Source: Reichenbachiella ulvae (GTDB taxonomy: Bacteria > Bacteroidota > Bacteroidia > Cytophagales > Cyclobacteriaceae). Taken from it: a stretch of DNA of 64,000 bases. The position numbers were made by a program, and so were the translations under genes. Position 1 is the stretch's first letter, and each line of letters begins with the position of its first letter. Under the pieces are notes generated by a model. It worked only from the letters and a program-made list of their open reading frames with translations. It did not search any database and was not told where the DNA came from. Shown in pieces: positions 11,232 through 20,431 of this stretch. The stretch is taken from positions 3,410,001-3,474,000 of the forward strand of contig NZ_JAOYOD010000001.1 of assembly GCF_025833875.1 (NCBI RefSeq). Direction: 5' to 3'.

Positions 11232-11660
11232 ATGGATTTCAACGAAATAGCGACAGTATCAGGCAAGGGAGGGTTATTCACAGTGGTTGCACCTACGAGA
11301 GGTGGAGTGATCCTAGAAACAATGGACGACCAAAAGAAAAAATTGGTAGTAAATATGAATTCAAAAGTATCCATCCTTGGAGAAATTTCTATTTACACCA
11401 CTGATGCAGAAGGCTCAAGCCCATTAGAAGATGTAATGAAGAAAATTCATTCAGAATTCGATGGAGATACAGGGTTGACTAGCAACTCTGACCCAGAAGA
11501 ATTGAAATCATTTTTACGCCATATTCTTCCAGAATATGATGAAGAGCGCGTTTACGTTTCTGACATCAAAAAACTAGTCACCTGGTACAACCTCTTGAGT
11601 GCCTCGCATCCTGAACTTTTTGAAGAAAAAAAGGAGGAAGAAAAATCTAAAGAAAATTAA
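11232..11660 (+). CDS. DUF5606 domain protein
   Basis: 142 residues, cytoplasmic. The N-terminal 50 residues (EIATVSGKGGLFTVVAPT, then a small beta barrel) match DUF5606, a family common in Bacteroidota and usually next to engB or peptide deformylase genes. The C-terminus is a Glu/Lys-rich tail (EEKKEEEKSKEN). Function unknown. The next gene begins at the base after its stop codon. Confidence 0.85.
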   Translation: MDFNEIATVSGKGGLFTVVAPTRGGVILETMDDQKKKLVVNMNSKVSILGEISIYTTDAEGSSPLEDVMKKIHSEFDGDTGLTSNSDPEELKSFLRHILPEYDEERVYVSDIKKLVTWYNLLSASHPELFEEKKEEEKSKEN

Positions 11661-11972
11661 TTGAATCAGGAAGTCGGAAAGTGTGTCCCTCTTATTTGTC
11701 AGCATTTTCAGCTGCCAGAAAACGAGCTTGCACTTGAAACCTCCGACTTTTCCGAGCTGGAGCACAAATTAGCCATCATTATTGGCCGCTTACTCAATAG
11801 TGACATGGATCGTCTGATGGCTGCCTTTTACAAAATCGATTTGGATGAAGGAAAATTCAAACAGATCATCTCTACTGCTCCTCCAGCAGATATTAGTATT
11901 CTCCTGGCCAAAGAGGTCATCAAGAGAGAGCTTCTCAAGGTAGAAACAAGAGAAAAGTACAAAGACTTTTAA
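11661..11972 (+). CDS. Small conserved protein downstream of DUF5606
   Basis: 103 residues, probably helical and cytoplasmic. TTG start immediately after the DUF5606 stop codon; the next in-frame ATG would remove about 46 residues, so TTG with translational coupling is preferred. No named domain recognised. A long terminator follows, which marks the end of this operon. Confidence 0.65.
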   Translation: MNQEVGKCVPLICQHFQLPENELALETSDFSELEHKLAIIIGRLLNSDMDRLMAAFYKIDLDEGKFKQIISTAPPADISILLAKEVIKRELLKVETREKYKDF

Positions 11973-12010
11973 CAAAAAAGAGACCAGATGTAACTGGTCT
12001 CTTTTTTGTT
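11971..12010. terminator. Strong bidirectional terminator
   Basis: Perfect 17-bp stem (11971-11987 with 11994-12010), GAGACCAG core, 6-nt loop and A/T tracts at the base, so it works for the + operon and for fbp (-). Confidence 0.92.
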
Positions 12011-12027
12011 AAGGTTATAGGGAAGGA

Positions 12028-13017
12028 TTACAAAAAGCTTTCTGCCTTCTCCACCATTTTTTTTGAACCAATAAAAAGCTGCGTACGCTGGTGCAGTTCC
12101 AATGGGTCCAAATCCATAATACGCTGCTCACCATCTGTAGCCACACCGCCTGCTTGCTCTGCGATAAATGCCAGAGCATTGCATTCATACACCAGTCTTA
12201 GCTTTCCATTCAGTGCTTTGTCAGTTCTAGGATAAATGTAAATTCCTCCTTTGAACATATTGCGATGAAAATCCGAAACCAGTGACCCAATGTATCGGGC
12301 CGAATAGCGCTGTTCTTTACAGTACTCGATGTATTGCTGCACACCTTTTTCAAAACTAAAATAGGAGCCTTCGTTGACCGAGTAGATGCTACCATCATTA
12401 GGGCATGTTATATCTGGATGAGAAAGTACAAATTCACCCAGAGATTGCTCATAAGTAAATCCATTCACTCCGTGACCGGTAGTGTATACCATCATGGTCG
12501 AAGAACCATATAAAATATATCCAGCCGCCACCTGCTTTTGGCCTTTCTGAAGCACATCTTCCCTTGACACGGGGCTTCCATTAGGAGAAACTCTCCTATA
12601 AATGGAAAAAATCGTTCCTATAGACACATTCACATCAATATTGGACGAACCGTCGAGGGGATCCATTGCCACTACATAATTGCTATCTTGGTTGATCTCC
12701 ACGATTTCATCATCCTCCTCCGAAACGATGGCACAAACTTGCCCACCATTCTTAAGGGCACGGATGAAACGGATATTGGCAATTACGTCAAGTTTTTGCT
12801 GCTCCTCTCCTTGCACATTGGTGGTACCATATGCACCCGCAATATCTAAAAGGCCTGATTTATTGATTTCGACATTGATGATTTTTCCTGCCAATGCTAT
12901 ATCACGCAGCAATTGGCTGAGCTCTCCTGTTGCAAAAGGAAACTCTGACTGTTTTTTGTTAATGAATCTATCCAGAGTGGTACCTATGGTAGATCCGACG
13001 AGGGTTTTATTATTCAT
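12028..13017 (-). CDS. fbp: Class 1 fructose-1,6-bisphosphatase
   Basis: 329 residues. Gluconeogenic enzyme removing the 1-phosphate from fructose-1,6-bisphosphate. Seen: metal-site motif [17 protein letters not shown] just before it, and the C-terminal [20 protein letters not shown] region of class 1 enzymes. Normal length. A TATATTTG box lies 23 bp upstream. Confidence 0.96.
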   Translation of the reverse strand: MNNKTLVGSTIGTTLDRFINKKQSEFPFATGELSQLLRDIALAGKIINVEINKSGLLDIAGAYGTTNVQGEEQQKLDVIANIRFIRALKNGGQVCAIVSEEDDEIVEINQDSNYVVAMDPLDGSSNIDVNVSIGTIFSIYRRVSPNGSPVSREDVLQKGQKQVAAGYILYGSSTMMVYTTGHGVNGFTYEQSLGEFVLSHPDITCPNDGSIYSVNEGSYFSFEKGVQQYIEYCKEQRYSARYIGSLVSDFHRNMFKGGIYIYPRTDKALNGKLRLVYECNALAFIAEQAGGVATDGEQRIMDLDPLELHQRTQLFIGSKKMVEKAESFL

Positions 13018-13039
13018 TTGAAATTAGTTTTGGGTTAAG

Positions 13040-13047
13040 CAAATATA
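13040..13047 (-). promoter_or_regulatory. -7 box of fbp
   Basis: TATATTTG on the minus strand, perfect TAnnTTTG, 22 nt before the fbp ATG. Confidence 0.5.
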
Positions 13048-13111
13048 TGGGTTTCAAGTCTTTATTATCGGTCAAGGACCGTGCATTATCCACCAAATAA
13101 AGCGCAAAAAC

Positions 13112-13142
13112 TTTCTATATTCACTGCTGCCCTCTAACTTTG
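13112..13142 (+). promoter_or_regulatory. Likely promoter of the aspartate kinase gene
   Basis: TAACTTTG (13135-13142) fits the -7 box; TTTC (13112-13115) lies 19 bp upstream at the place of the -33 box (consensus TTTG). It implies a 5' leader of about 170 nt. Confidence 0.5.
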
Positions 13143-13318
13143 CGCCCCAGTTCGGGTTTCCGACACCTACACGAAATAACATTTGTGCTAAAGTCTCCCG
13201 AACCATTAAACACAATATTCCCAGATCGATAGATCAAGGATTTAACTATATGATCACTACAAGTAATTTTGATTGATAGTCAAAAAGAAAAGCAGTGATA
13301 CTTTAAAATCAAATACAG
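13143..13318 (+). other. Long 5' leader of aspartate kinase, possibly structured
   Basis: About 175 bp without a gene between the promoter and the kinase ATG. A 7-bp pairing GTTCGGG (13150-13156) with CCCGAAC (13197-13203) encloses 40 nt. I do not recognise a known riboswitch class (no lysine or SAM riboswitch core could be matched by eye). Confidence 0.35.
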
Positions 13319-14620
13319 ATGAAAGTATTCAAATTTGGAGGCGCATCGGTAAAAGATGCACAAGCAGTAAGAAATGTAGCAGATGTAATCAAGCGATTTT
13401 GCGAGGAAGAGCTAGTTATCGTGGTTTCGGCCATGGGCAAGACAACCAATCACCTCGAAGAATTGTTGCAACTGTTTTTTGATAAAGGAGATTGGAAAGC
13501 CAAACTAGAGTGGATCAAAAATTTCCATCTGGAAATTTCTAAAGATCTGATGGAAGAGGATGAGCACGAGCTATACGATCGAATCGAATCAATATTCGAT
13601 AGTATAGAAAACTACCTACAAAAAGCTGAAGGAAAGCGCTATGCAGAAGTGTATAGTGAGATCGTAAGCCAGGGAGAGTTACTCTCAACCAGAATCATCA
13701 GAGAGTACCTAAACGAAAATGTAAGAAAGACCACCTGGATCGATGCTAGAAAGTACATCAAAACAGACCTGAACTTCACAGACTCACGTGTCGATTGGGA
13801 TATGACCAAAAAGAACCTCTCTAAAAAGATCCCTAGCTATACCAAAGACGGAATGGTGATTTCACAAGGATTCATAGGTTCCAATAGTGTTGGTAAAACC
13901 ACCACTTTAGGAAGAGAAGGTTCTGACTTTAGTGCGGCCATCTTCGCCACTTGTCTAGATGCGGAATCAGTGACCGTTTGGAAAGACGTACCTGGGGTAA
14001 TGACTGCCGATCCTAGAAAAATGCCAGAGGCGATTGTAATTCCTGAATTGAGGTACAATGATGCGGCTGAAATGACCTACTACGGTGCATCCATCATCCA
14101 CCCACGTACAATTAAACCATTGGCACAAGCTAAGATTAAGCTATATGTAAGACCATTTACTGAACCAGAAAATATAGGAACAGTAATCGGAAAAGGTCAC
14201 GCTGCGAAGCACCCTGCCTCATTTATTGTAAAAACCAAGCAGGTATTTATAGAATTTGGCGTGACTGACTTTACGTTCATCAACGAAAAGAAATTGAGCA
14301 TCATTTTTAATGCTTTGGATCAGCACAACATCAAAGTCAATTTGATGCAGAACTCTGCGGTTAGTTTTGCTATCTGTATCGATAAGAAATTCGACAAAGT
14401 AGAAAGATTAACAGAAAGCTTGAAAGATGAATTTGATATCGAAGTAAGAGAAGGATTGGAACTACTTACCATCATAGGATATGATGATGCTGCGCTTGGA
14501 TCTATCTACCACAGAAACGAGGTGATCTTGAAGCAGAAAACGAAAAAAGTATTCCATTTACTTTATGTTCCAGAGAAGAAGCATATAGAGCTGACGGCTC
14601 AAAAGGCTAATCAGAAGTAA
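13319..14620 (+). CDS. Aspartate kinase (monofunctional)
   Basis: 433 residues. First step of the aspartate family (Lys, Thr, Met). Seen: KFGGAS at residues 5-10, the kinase core with TTLGREGSDFSAA, and two ACT-type regulatory regions in the last 130 residues. There is no homoserine dehydrogenase fusion. The stop lies inside the 3' end of the convergent fructosamine kinase gene (14-bp overlap). The long leader suggests control after transcription start, which is inference. Confidence 0.94.
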   Translation: MKVFKFGGASVKDAQAVRNVADVIKRFCEEELVIVVSAMGKTTNHLEELLQLFFDKGDWKAKLEWIKNFHLEISKDLMEEDEHELYDRIESIFDSIENYLQKAEGKRYAEVYSEIVSQGELLSTRIIREYLNENVRKTTWIDARKYIKTDLNFTDSRVDWDMTKKNLSKKIPSYTKDGMVISQGFIGSNSVGKTTTLGREGSDFSAAIFATCLDAESVTVWKDVPGVMTADPRKMPEAIVIPELRYNDAAEMTYYGASIIHPRTIKPLAQAKIKLYVRPFTEPENIGTVIGKGHAAKHPASFIVKTKQVFIEFGVTDFTFINEKKLSIIFNALDQHNIKVNLMQNSAVSFAICIDKKFDKVERLTESLKDEFDIEVREGLELLTIIGYDDAALGSIYHRNEVILKQKTKKVFHLLYVPEKKHIELTAQKANQK

Positions 14621-15476
14621 AGTAATTCAAGGTTTGTTGGATACCTGAAAGGTAGGAAGACCCAAACAAATTGACATGAACTAACAAAGGGTATAGATTA
14701 AAAATCTGTACCCTTTTTTCATATCCAGGCTGCAGAGGAAAACTGGAATGGTAGGATTGATAAAACTGTTGATCAAATCCTCCAAACATTTTGGTAAACG
14801 CCATTTCTGCTTCTCTATGACCATAGTATACTGCCGGGTCAAAGATGGCTGGCACTTCCCCCTTAGCAGCCATCATATTGCCTGACCACAAATCTCCATG
14901 TAGTAAAGCGGGTGCTTCTTCGGGCACCAAATCTGGGAGTATATTATACAATTTATCAAACTGACTCCTAATTCTGGCGCTTACCAGCCCACTACCAGAA
15001 GCCATATCCAACTGTGGTTCCAGTCTTTCTTTGATAAAGAAATCCACCCAGCTTGAATGCCATTGATTCGACTGAGGCAAACGTCCGATGTGATTATCAT
15101 GATCTAGACCGAACTGATCTGAGGAGTTTCTATGCAAGCCAGCGAGCTGCTCACCAAACCGCTCCCAAAACCGAAGGCTCGATCTGCCGGGTTCTAAATA
15201 CTCCAGACAGAGATAATTTATTCCCTCAACCTCACCTAATCCAATTACCCTTGGGACTTTGATGACACCTGCATCGCCCAATAACTGTAAGCCTCTGGAC
15301 TCCTTTTCGAACAAGTCACCTACTCCCTCATTCCATTTTAGAAAGTAGCGTTGAGATTCAAATTCGAAATAACCTGTTTGATTGATACAGCCTCCACCGA
15401 CATGGTGTACAGGTATTGATTCATTTGGCTCAACACCAAAAACTTCCCCAATTACAGACTGAAAAAATGATTGCAC
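14607..15476 (-). CDS. Fructosamine kinase / ketosamine-3-kinase family protein
   Basis: 289 residues. Phosphorylates sugar adducts on protein lysines to allow deglycation. Protein-kinase-like fold: catalytic loop HGDLWSGNM near residue 192, FDPAVYYGHREAE after it, and N-terminal GGGCINQTGYFE in the nucleotide loop. It starts 2 bp after the LMW-PTP gene, so they form one operon; LMW-PTP/fructosamine kinase pairs are common. Confidence 0.92.
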   Translation of the reverse strand: MQSFFQSVIGEVFGVEPNESIPVHHVGGGCINQTGYFEFESQRYFLKWNEGVGDLFEKESRGLQLLGDAGVIKVPRVIGLGEVEGINYLCLEYLEPGRSSLRFWERFGEQLAGLHRNSSDQFGLDHDNHIGRLPQSNQWHSSWVDFFIKERLEPQLDMASGSGLVSARIRSQFDKLYNILPDLVPEEAPALLHGDLWSGNMMAAKGEVPAIFDPAVYYGHREAEMAFTKMFGGFDQQFYQSYHSSFPLQPGYEKRVQIFNLYPLLVHVNLFGSSYLSGIQQTLNYFTSD

Positions 15477-15478
15477 TT

Positions 15479-15934
15479 CTAGCTTTCCTTTTCTATATGC
15501 GCTATGAGTCGATCCACGGACCTGGAAATAATTTGATAAATATGCTCAAACCCATCATATCCTCCGTAATATGGATCTGGCACATCCAAATCTCCATCAG
15601 CCTCTGGATCAAAGTCCCTAAGCATGTAAAGGTTCGCAGGATCGTTTTTCGCCAGCGACTTCATGTTTCGGTAATTATTCTTATCCATGGCGATCACATA
15701 ATCGAAACGTTCAAAATCCTCTGCTACAAACTGGCGGGCTTTATGAGCGATCGGTACGTTATGATCTTTGGCCACTTGAATAGATCGATGATCTGGACTT
15801 TCGCCAATATGATAGGCTGCTGTACCAGCAGAATCTGCTTCATACCCATGTTTTTTAGCACTTTGATTAAACACCGCCTCTGCCAATGGAGACCTACATA
15901 TATTCCCTAAGCATACAAACAATACCTTTTTCAT
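15479..15934 (-). CDS. Low-molecular-weight protein-tyrosine phosphatase
   Basis: 151 residues. Catalytic loop CLGNICRS with nucleophile Cys8 and Arg14, and the general-acid loop DPYYGG near the C-terminus. Normal family length. First gene of a two-gene minus operon with fructosamine kinase. Confidence 0.95.
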   Translation of the reverse strand: MKKVLFVCLGNICRSPLAEAVFNQSAKKHGYEADSAGTAAYHIGESPDHRSIQVAKDHNVPIAHKARQFVAEDFERFDYVIAMDKNNYRNMKSLAKNDPANLYMLRDFDPEADGDLDVPDPYYGGYDGFEHIYQIISRSVDRLIAHIEKES

Positions 15935-16071
15935 CCATTCTTTGTTCTTTGGTCTAACATATGCCCGTTTTCAAATTCATTGATCCAGTTATTCATGGCA
16001 TTCATCGAATTCAAAAAAGATAGAGCATTATTAATTTCTACATTTATATTTGGAAAGTTAATGCACAACCC

Positions 16072-16242
16072 ATGTCTAGGAAAGCGAAATCTGAACTATC
16101 GTTCATTCTCAAAATCTTCCTGTTATTCATTATTCTATTTGCTAGTAAAATCAGCAAATCAGATCGGGTATTGGCCGAAAAAGTATTAAAGTCCCAAACA
16201 AAAGATTCTGTTTTTGTCATTAATTCCCACTACAAAAAATAG
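16072..16242 (+). CDS. Possible 56-residue single-span membrane protein
   Basis: Open frame of 56 codons plus TAG with one hydrophobic stretch (FILKIFLLFIILFA) after a basic start MSRKAKSE and a polar tail ending HYKK. A TATATTTG -7 box (16045-16052) lies 19 nt upstream and a terminator follows at 16395, which supports an expressed unit. No family recognised. Confidence 0.4.
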   Translation: MSRKAKSELSFILKIFLLFIILFASKISKSDRVLAEKVLKSQTKDSVFVINSHYKK

Positions 16243-16394
16243 CCTCAAAGGCTCCAATCGATCATTTTAAAAAAACCTTTCTTTTTTTTCATCTTTTTTT
16301 ACTCTTAGGGGTTACTTTCTTTTTGCTCGGCGTATATAACAGTACATAACACAAATTTTATTCATACACCTGTTTAACATTTTTATCAAAAATG

Positions 16395-16430
16395 AAAAAG
16401 CTCCGAGTCACTTCGGAGCTTTTTGTTTTT
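16395..16430 (+). terminator. Rho-independent terminator (+)
   Basis: Stem AAAAGCTCCGA (16396-16406) with TCGGAGCTTTT (16413-16423), then TTGTTTTT-like run. It ends whatever is transcribed from the 16.07-16.24 kb small ORF. The 150 bp between that ORF and this hairpin are AT-rich and hold nothing I recognise. Confidence 0.75.
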
Positions 16431-16449
16431 GTACCTATCAGAAAATTAA

Positions 16450-16485
16450 GCACAAAAAAAAGCATCCCCGATCGGAGATGCTTTT
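16450..16485 (-). terminator. Terminator of the DUF6588 gene
   Basis: Minus-strand hairpin AAAAGCATC...GATGCTTTT (16477-16485 with 16458-16466, CCGATCGG-like centre) followed by a T run from the A tract at 16454-16460, 28 bp after the DUF6588 stop. Confidence 0.8.
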
Positions 16486-16513
16486 AAGTATGTGTACGTG
16501 TAACCTTAATATT

Positions 16514-17566
16514 TTATCTAATTGAAACACCAATCCCTGCAGTAAGGGTATTATACTCTTGGAAAGTATAATCAGTATGAATGGTTATTACTGCCAACTT
16601 AAGGCGAAGACCTAAAGTCCCTCTCATTCCTTTACTATCAAATTTTTCATCTATTGGGTCAGTCAATACGATCCCCTGTCCTTCGTCAATTGTATAATCA
16701 CCTGTTAGGTTCAAGTTGGTACGCACATCATTATATCCTAAACCGCCATAAACTGTCAATACAGAAAGTTTTTTAGAAACTAACAATTGATAAGTCCAAG
16801 AATTAATTGCAAATGAGCCTTCCGCATCTTCACTTACAGTCATCACATCTCCATTCGTCCAAAGTCCTGCACTAGAATTGATACGGTTATACCCAACCAT
16901 AACAGCCATATCAACAGGTATATGCTTGATAGCTGGTATCCACTGCTTAAAATCATGCATCAAACCAAATCCAAACATGCTTACTCTAGACTCATTACCA
17001 TAGTCATCCTGTCCCTTCAGAGTAGGCATCCATCTAACCTTGAGATCTGTGTTTTTGATGAGTCCAATCCCTAATTGAATCATTGGCGCAGGAACCATTC
17101 CGTTATAAGAATCATTCAAGCCTAAACCTGCTGCAGTTTGGAACTCTGCAGAAACAGTCCCATCAGGGTGATCATAGGATGAAGAAATAGTAGTTGTAGT
17201 CTCATCTCCGAATAAAGTGGATGTAGTTGGGTTATTTGGATCAACTAATGTTACGTTATTATAGTCAGTTTCAACAATATCAAAAAAGAGATCCTTATCT
17301 GGAACAAATGATGTGTTAAGTGTAAATGTTAAATCAAAACCCAGTGGTTTGTGAGCTTTAGCTGTGTTATACCAACCATTGGCAGTTCCATATCCAAAGC
17401 CTTTGAATACTGGACTTAGATAGTTCCCCATATAAGTACTTGCGTCTTCGGATCCAGCCTGCAAGAAAGCAGTCATATCTCCCAAGTCCTGTGCATTTGA
17501 TAATGTAGTTCCAAGCATACAGCCTACCATTAATAGACTTCCGCGCTTAATTAAATTCAATTTCAT
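16514..17566 (-). CDS. DUF6588 family outer-membrane protein
   Basis: 350 residues with a signal peptide (cleavage near LSNAQ, about residue 25). The body has alternating beta segments, GFGYGTANGWYNTA near residue 60 and a C-terminal TLTAGIGVSIR typical of outer-membrane beta barrels; this matches DUF6588. Function unknown. Monocistronic, with its own terminator. Confidence 0.82.
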   Translation of the reverse strand: MKLNLIKRGSLLMVGCMLGTTLSNAQDLGDMTAFLQAGSEDASTYMGNYLSPVFKGFGYGTANGWYNTAKAHKPLGFDLTFTLNTSFVPDKDLFFDIVETDYNNVTLVDPNNPTTSTLFGDETTTTISSSYDHPDGTVSAEFQTAAGLGLNDSYNGMVPAPMIQLGIGLIKNTDLKVRWMPTLKGQDDYGNESRVSMFGFGLMHDFKQWIPAIKHIPVDMAVMVGYNRINSSAGLWTNGDVMTVSEDAEGSFAINSWTYQLLVSKKLSVLTVYGGLGYNDVRTNLNLTGDYTIDEGQGIVLTDPIDEKFDSKGMRGTLGLRLKLAVITIHTDYTFQEYNTLTAGIGVSIR

Positions 17567-17733
17567 AGTATCCGTATTTGGTTTTGCGACCTAAAAATAG
17601 AGGTAATTGTATAAATCTCCATATTCTCTATGAATTAACTCTAAAGCAAGACATATATTTTAGTCTAATAAAAAATCTATAGGGTCATAAAGAAAATTTA
17701 TTCGCTGACCTGTCTTATAGAATGGTCAAATCA

Positions 17734-17741
17734 TAAATTTG
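17734..17741 (+). promoter_or_regulatory. -7 box of the peroxiredoxin gene
   Basis: TAAATTTG, a TAnnTTTG match 40 nt before the ATG at 17782. Confidence 0.45.
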
Positions 17742-17781
17742 CAGCCAAGTAATTATTCATAATAATAAACAGGAAAAAATT

Positions 17782-18411
17782 ATGTCATTAGTAGGAAAAA
17801 AAGCACCTCTGTTTAATGCCCCAGCGGTAATTGATGGAGAAGAAATAGTTGAGTCATTTTCATTGAATCAATACATTGGTAAAAAGGAAGTGATTTTCTT
17901 CTTTTACCCAAAGGATTTTACTTTCGTATGCCCAACTGAAATCTTGGCTTTCCAAGAGAAATTGGCGGAATTCGAAAAAAGAGGAGTCGCTGTAGTGGGA
18001 GCTTCTACTGATACAGAAGAAACTCACCTTGCATGGTTGATGACTGCCAAAGACAAAGGTGGAATCGAAGGTGTAACTTACCCATTGGTAGCTGACACAG
18101 CTAAAACTATCGCTAGCAACTTTGGTGTATTGGCTGGAGATTGGGATTACGATGAAGAAGGAAACCTTTCTTTCAACGGTCTACCAATCGCTTACAGAGG
18201 TACTTTCTTGATCGACAAAGAAGGAACTGTAAGACACGAAACGATCAATGACCTTCCATTAGGAAGAAACATCGATGAAATGATCCGTTTGGTTGACGCG
18301 CTACACCACGTAGAAAAGCACGGTGAAGTATGTCCAGCAAACTGGGAAGAAGGTAAAGATGCTATGCAAGCCACTAAAGATGGTGTAGCTGATTACCTAT
18401 CTAAGCACTAA
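17782..18411 (+). CDS. Typical 2-Cys peroxiredoxin (AhpC/Prx1 type)
   Basis: 209 residues. Reduces hydrogen and organic peroxides. Peroxidatic Cys near residue 51 in FTFVCPTE and resolving Cys near 184 in EVCPANW; conserved FYPKDFTF. No AhpF gene is adjacent, so electrons probably come from thioredoxin. Terminator directly after. Confidence 0.95.
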   Translation: MSLVGKKAPLFNAPAVIDGEEIVESFSLNQYIGKKEVIFFFYPKDFTFVCPTEILAFQEKLAEFEKRGVAVVGASTDTEETHLAWLMTAKDKGGIEGVTYPLVADTAKTIASNFGVLAGDWDYDEEGNLSFNGLPIAYRGTFLIDKEGTVRHETINDLPLGRNIDEMIRLVDALHHVEKHGEVCPANWEEGKDAMQATKDGVADYLSKH

Positions 18412-18434
18412 GATTCTCTCAAGAGATAAGCAAT

Positions 18435-18471
18435 GAAACCGCTTCAGCATTGGGGCGGTTTCTTTATTTTT
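18435..18471 (+). terminator. Terminator of the peroxiredoxin gene
   Basis: GAAACCGC (18435-18442) pairs with GCGGTTTC (18455-18462), followed by TTTATTTTT. The rsgA GTG start comes 6 bp after the T-rich tract. Confidence 0.85.
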
Positions 18472-18476
18472 GGGCC

Positions 18477-19400
18477 GTGCAAGGAATAGTAAGTAAATCG
18501 ATGGGGCTTTGGTATCAGGTGGAAACCGCAGATGGCCAAATGCATAACTGCCGACTCAAAGGCAAATTCAAACTACAGGATAAAAAAATATCGAATCCAG
18601 TAGCGGTAGGTGATCGAGTCGAACTCATCGAAGACAAAGGTGACAGTAGCGCCATGATCATTGCTGACATCCTCCCACGTGACAATTACATCATTCGAGT
18701 CTCTCCCAAGAAAAAAGGTCATAGTCACATCATCGCCTCCAATCTCGATCAAGCGATCGTAGTTGCCACGGTAGGCACACCTCGAACCTCGCTTGGATTC
18801 ATCGACAGGTTTTTAGTCACAGCAGAGGCTTTCCGTATTCCTGCAGTCATTCTTTGCAACAAGATTGATTTACTCTCTGCAGACGAATTAGAGAGCTTGA
18901 AAGCCAAAATGACAGAATACGAAGCACTCGGTTACCGTGTGCTTTATATATCAGCATTGGAAGAAAAAGATGTGCTCAGTTTAAAATCAGAATTAGCCAA
19001 TAAAACTTCTCTTCTCACTGGGCATTCGGGTGTAGGTAAATCCACAATCATCAACCAGTTGATTCCTGATGCAGAACAGAAGACCTCTGAGATTTCTGAC
19101 TTTGCCAACAAAGGGGTCCACACCACTACTTTTGCAGAAAGATTCAAGTTAAATACCGACTCCTATATAATAGATACTCCGGGCATCAAGGAGCTGGGAT
19201 TGGCAGAGATAGAAAAAGACGAGCTCAGTCACTATTTCCCTGAGTTGAGAGAATTGCTAGGTCAGTGCAAGTTTAGTAACTGCACCCACACCCATGAACC
19301 TGGCTGTGCCATTGAAGAAGCCTATCAGGAAGGAAAAATATCACAGAGCAGGTATGACAGCTACCTCAGCATGCTCATCGGTGATGACAACCGAAGATAA
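18477..19400 (+). CDS. rsgA: Ribosome small-subunit GTPase RsgA (YjeQ)
   Basis: About 307 residues from GTG 18477, which gives the family start MQGIVSKSMG; the longer frame to 18450 would run through the terminator. Circularly permuted GTPase: NKIDLL (G4) comes before GHSGVGKST (G1, about 182-190) and DTPG (G3). N-terminal OB fold and C-terminal zinc site CKFSNCTHTHEPGC. It helps late maturation of the 30S subunit. Confidence 0.94.
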   Translation: MQGIVSKSMGLWYQVETADGQMHNCRLKGKFKLQDKKISNPVAVGDRVELIEDKGDSSAMIIADILPRDNYIIRVSPKKKGHSHIIASNLDQAIVVATVGTPRTSLGFIDRFLVTAEAFRIPAVILCNKIDLLSADELESLKAKMTEYEALGYRVLYISALEEKDVLSLKSELANKTSLLTGHSGVGKSTIINQLIPDAEQKTSEISDFANKGVHTTTFAERFKLNTDSYIIDTPGIKELGLAEIEKDELSHYFPELRELLGQCKFSNCTHTHEPGCAIEEAYQEGKISQSRYDSYLSMLIGDDNRR

Positions 19401-20339
19401 TCAGCCGTATTTTATTAGGTGTATCAACCTTCTTAACCAGGTCAAATTCCATCCCAGATTTACAGCGCTTAGCACATAATACAGAAAGGTCATCCCCTTC
19501 AGCTCTCTTAGCATCTCCATCATTCTCATAACTTGATCTCGATGCCCAGTCAGGAAGGCATGTCTCACTTCATACTTCAATCGTTTGACAAGTGCACGGT
19601 CCTCCTCTGGCTCTTGATTCAGCTCCATGATTTTTTCACAAACCATAATCGTTGAATTCAATTGCAAATCGGTTTTAGTGTACAACTGAGTGGATAAAGA
19701 ATTCGTCACCTTTCTGATTTTAGTAAGTAATTCGGGCTGAAAAGCATAATGCCACATCTTAGAAGAACGAATCCAAAAGTCGAAATCTTCATAAGCCAAG
19801 TCCTCGTCATAGCCATCTAATTCATCCAGAACCTTCTTTCTCATCATCATCGTGGGAGGAGGAATAAAATAATCACCGATCAAGTCCTTATATATATCCC
19901 CTTCTTTAGCTTCATACCTTTTTTTCTTAAAATGAAATTTGATGTGCTTCCCTTCTTCATCTATATATTCCGCATCAGAGTATATCACTCCTACCCTTTC
20001 GTGCTGAGTTTCGAAAAAAGCTACCTGCTTTTCGATTCGATCTGGCAGCATCACATCATCACATGCCAAATCAATGACATATTTGCCTTTTGCCATTTTC
20101 AATCCCTGATTGAATGCAGTGGTGTTACCCACATTGTTCGGCAGATTGATAAAAGGCACATCAGGATATTCTTCTAAAAAGTTCTGGATTATCTCTTTGC
20201 TTCCATCCGAACTGGCATCATCCACTATGATCATCTCAATATGACGATAGCTTTGGTTAAGCACAGACTCTAACGATTCGAGAACAAATCGCACATGATT
20301 ATAACAAAGACAGATGACCGATACCAGGGGTTGATCCAT
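19401..20339 (-). CDS. Family 2 glycosyltransferase
   Basis: 312 residues. GT-A fold: VSVICLCYNH at the start, IIVDDASSDGS, and DLACDDVMLPD holding the metal-binding acidic residues. Substrate unknown; probably cell-surface glycan. Its stop codon abuts the rsgA stop with no gap. Stands alone on the minus strand. Confidence 0.88.
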   Translation of the reverse strand: MDQPLVSVICLCYNHVRFVLESLESVLNQSYRHIEMIIVDDASSDGSKEIIQNFLEEYPDVPFINLPNNVGNTTAFNQGLKMAKGKYVIDLACDDVMLPDRIEKQVAFFETQHERVGVIYSDAEYIDEEGKHIKFHFKKKRYEAKEGDIYKDLIGDYFIPPPTMMMRKKVLDELDGYDEDLAYEDFDFWIRSSKMWHYAFQPELLTKIRKVTNSLSTQLYTKTDLQLNSTIMVCEKIMELNQEPEEDRALVKRLKYEVRHAFLTGHRDQVMRMMEMLRELKGMTFLYYVLSAVNLGWNLTWLRRLIHLIKYG

Positions 20340-20431
20340 GACTCAAAAATAAAGTTAATCCACTCTTAGCCTTGTTTTTATCCTACATTCCTTTCAATCT
20401 TTTATAGATTTATCTACTTTCGTGTCCCAAT

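Noticed and set aside
13143..13318. Lysine or SAM riboswitch before aspartate kinase
   Set aside because: No conserved core of either class could be recognised; only a simple pairing is visible, so it is kept as an unknown leader.
15980..16189. 69-residue frame near the LMW-PTP gene
   Set aside because: It overlaps the better 56-residue frame at 16072 in another frame and has no promoter or family features.
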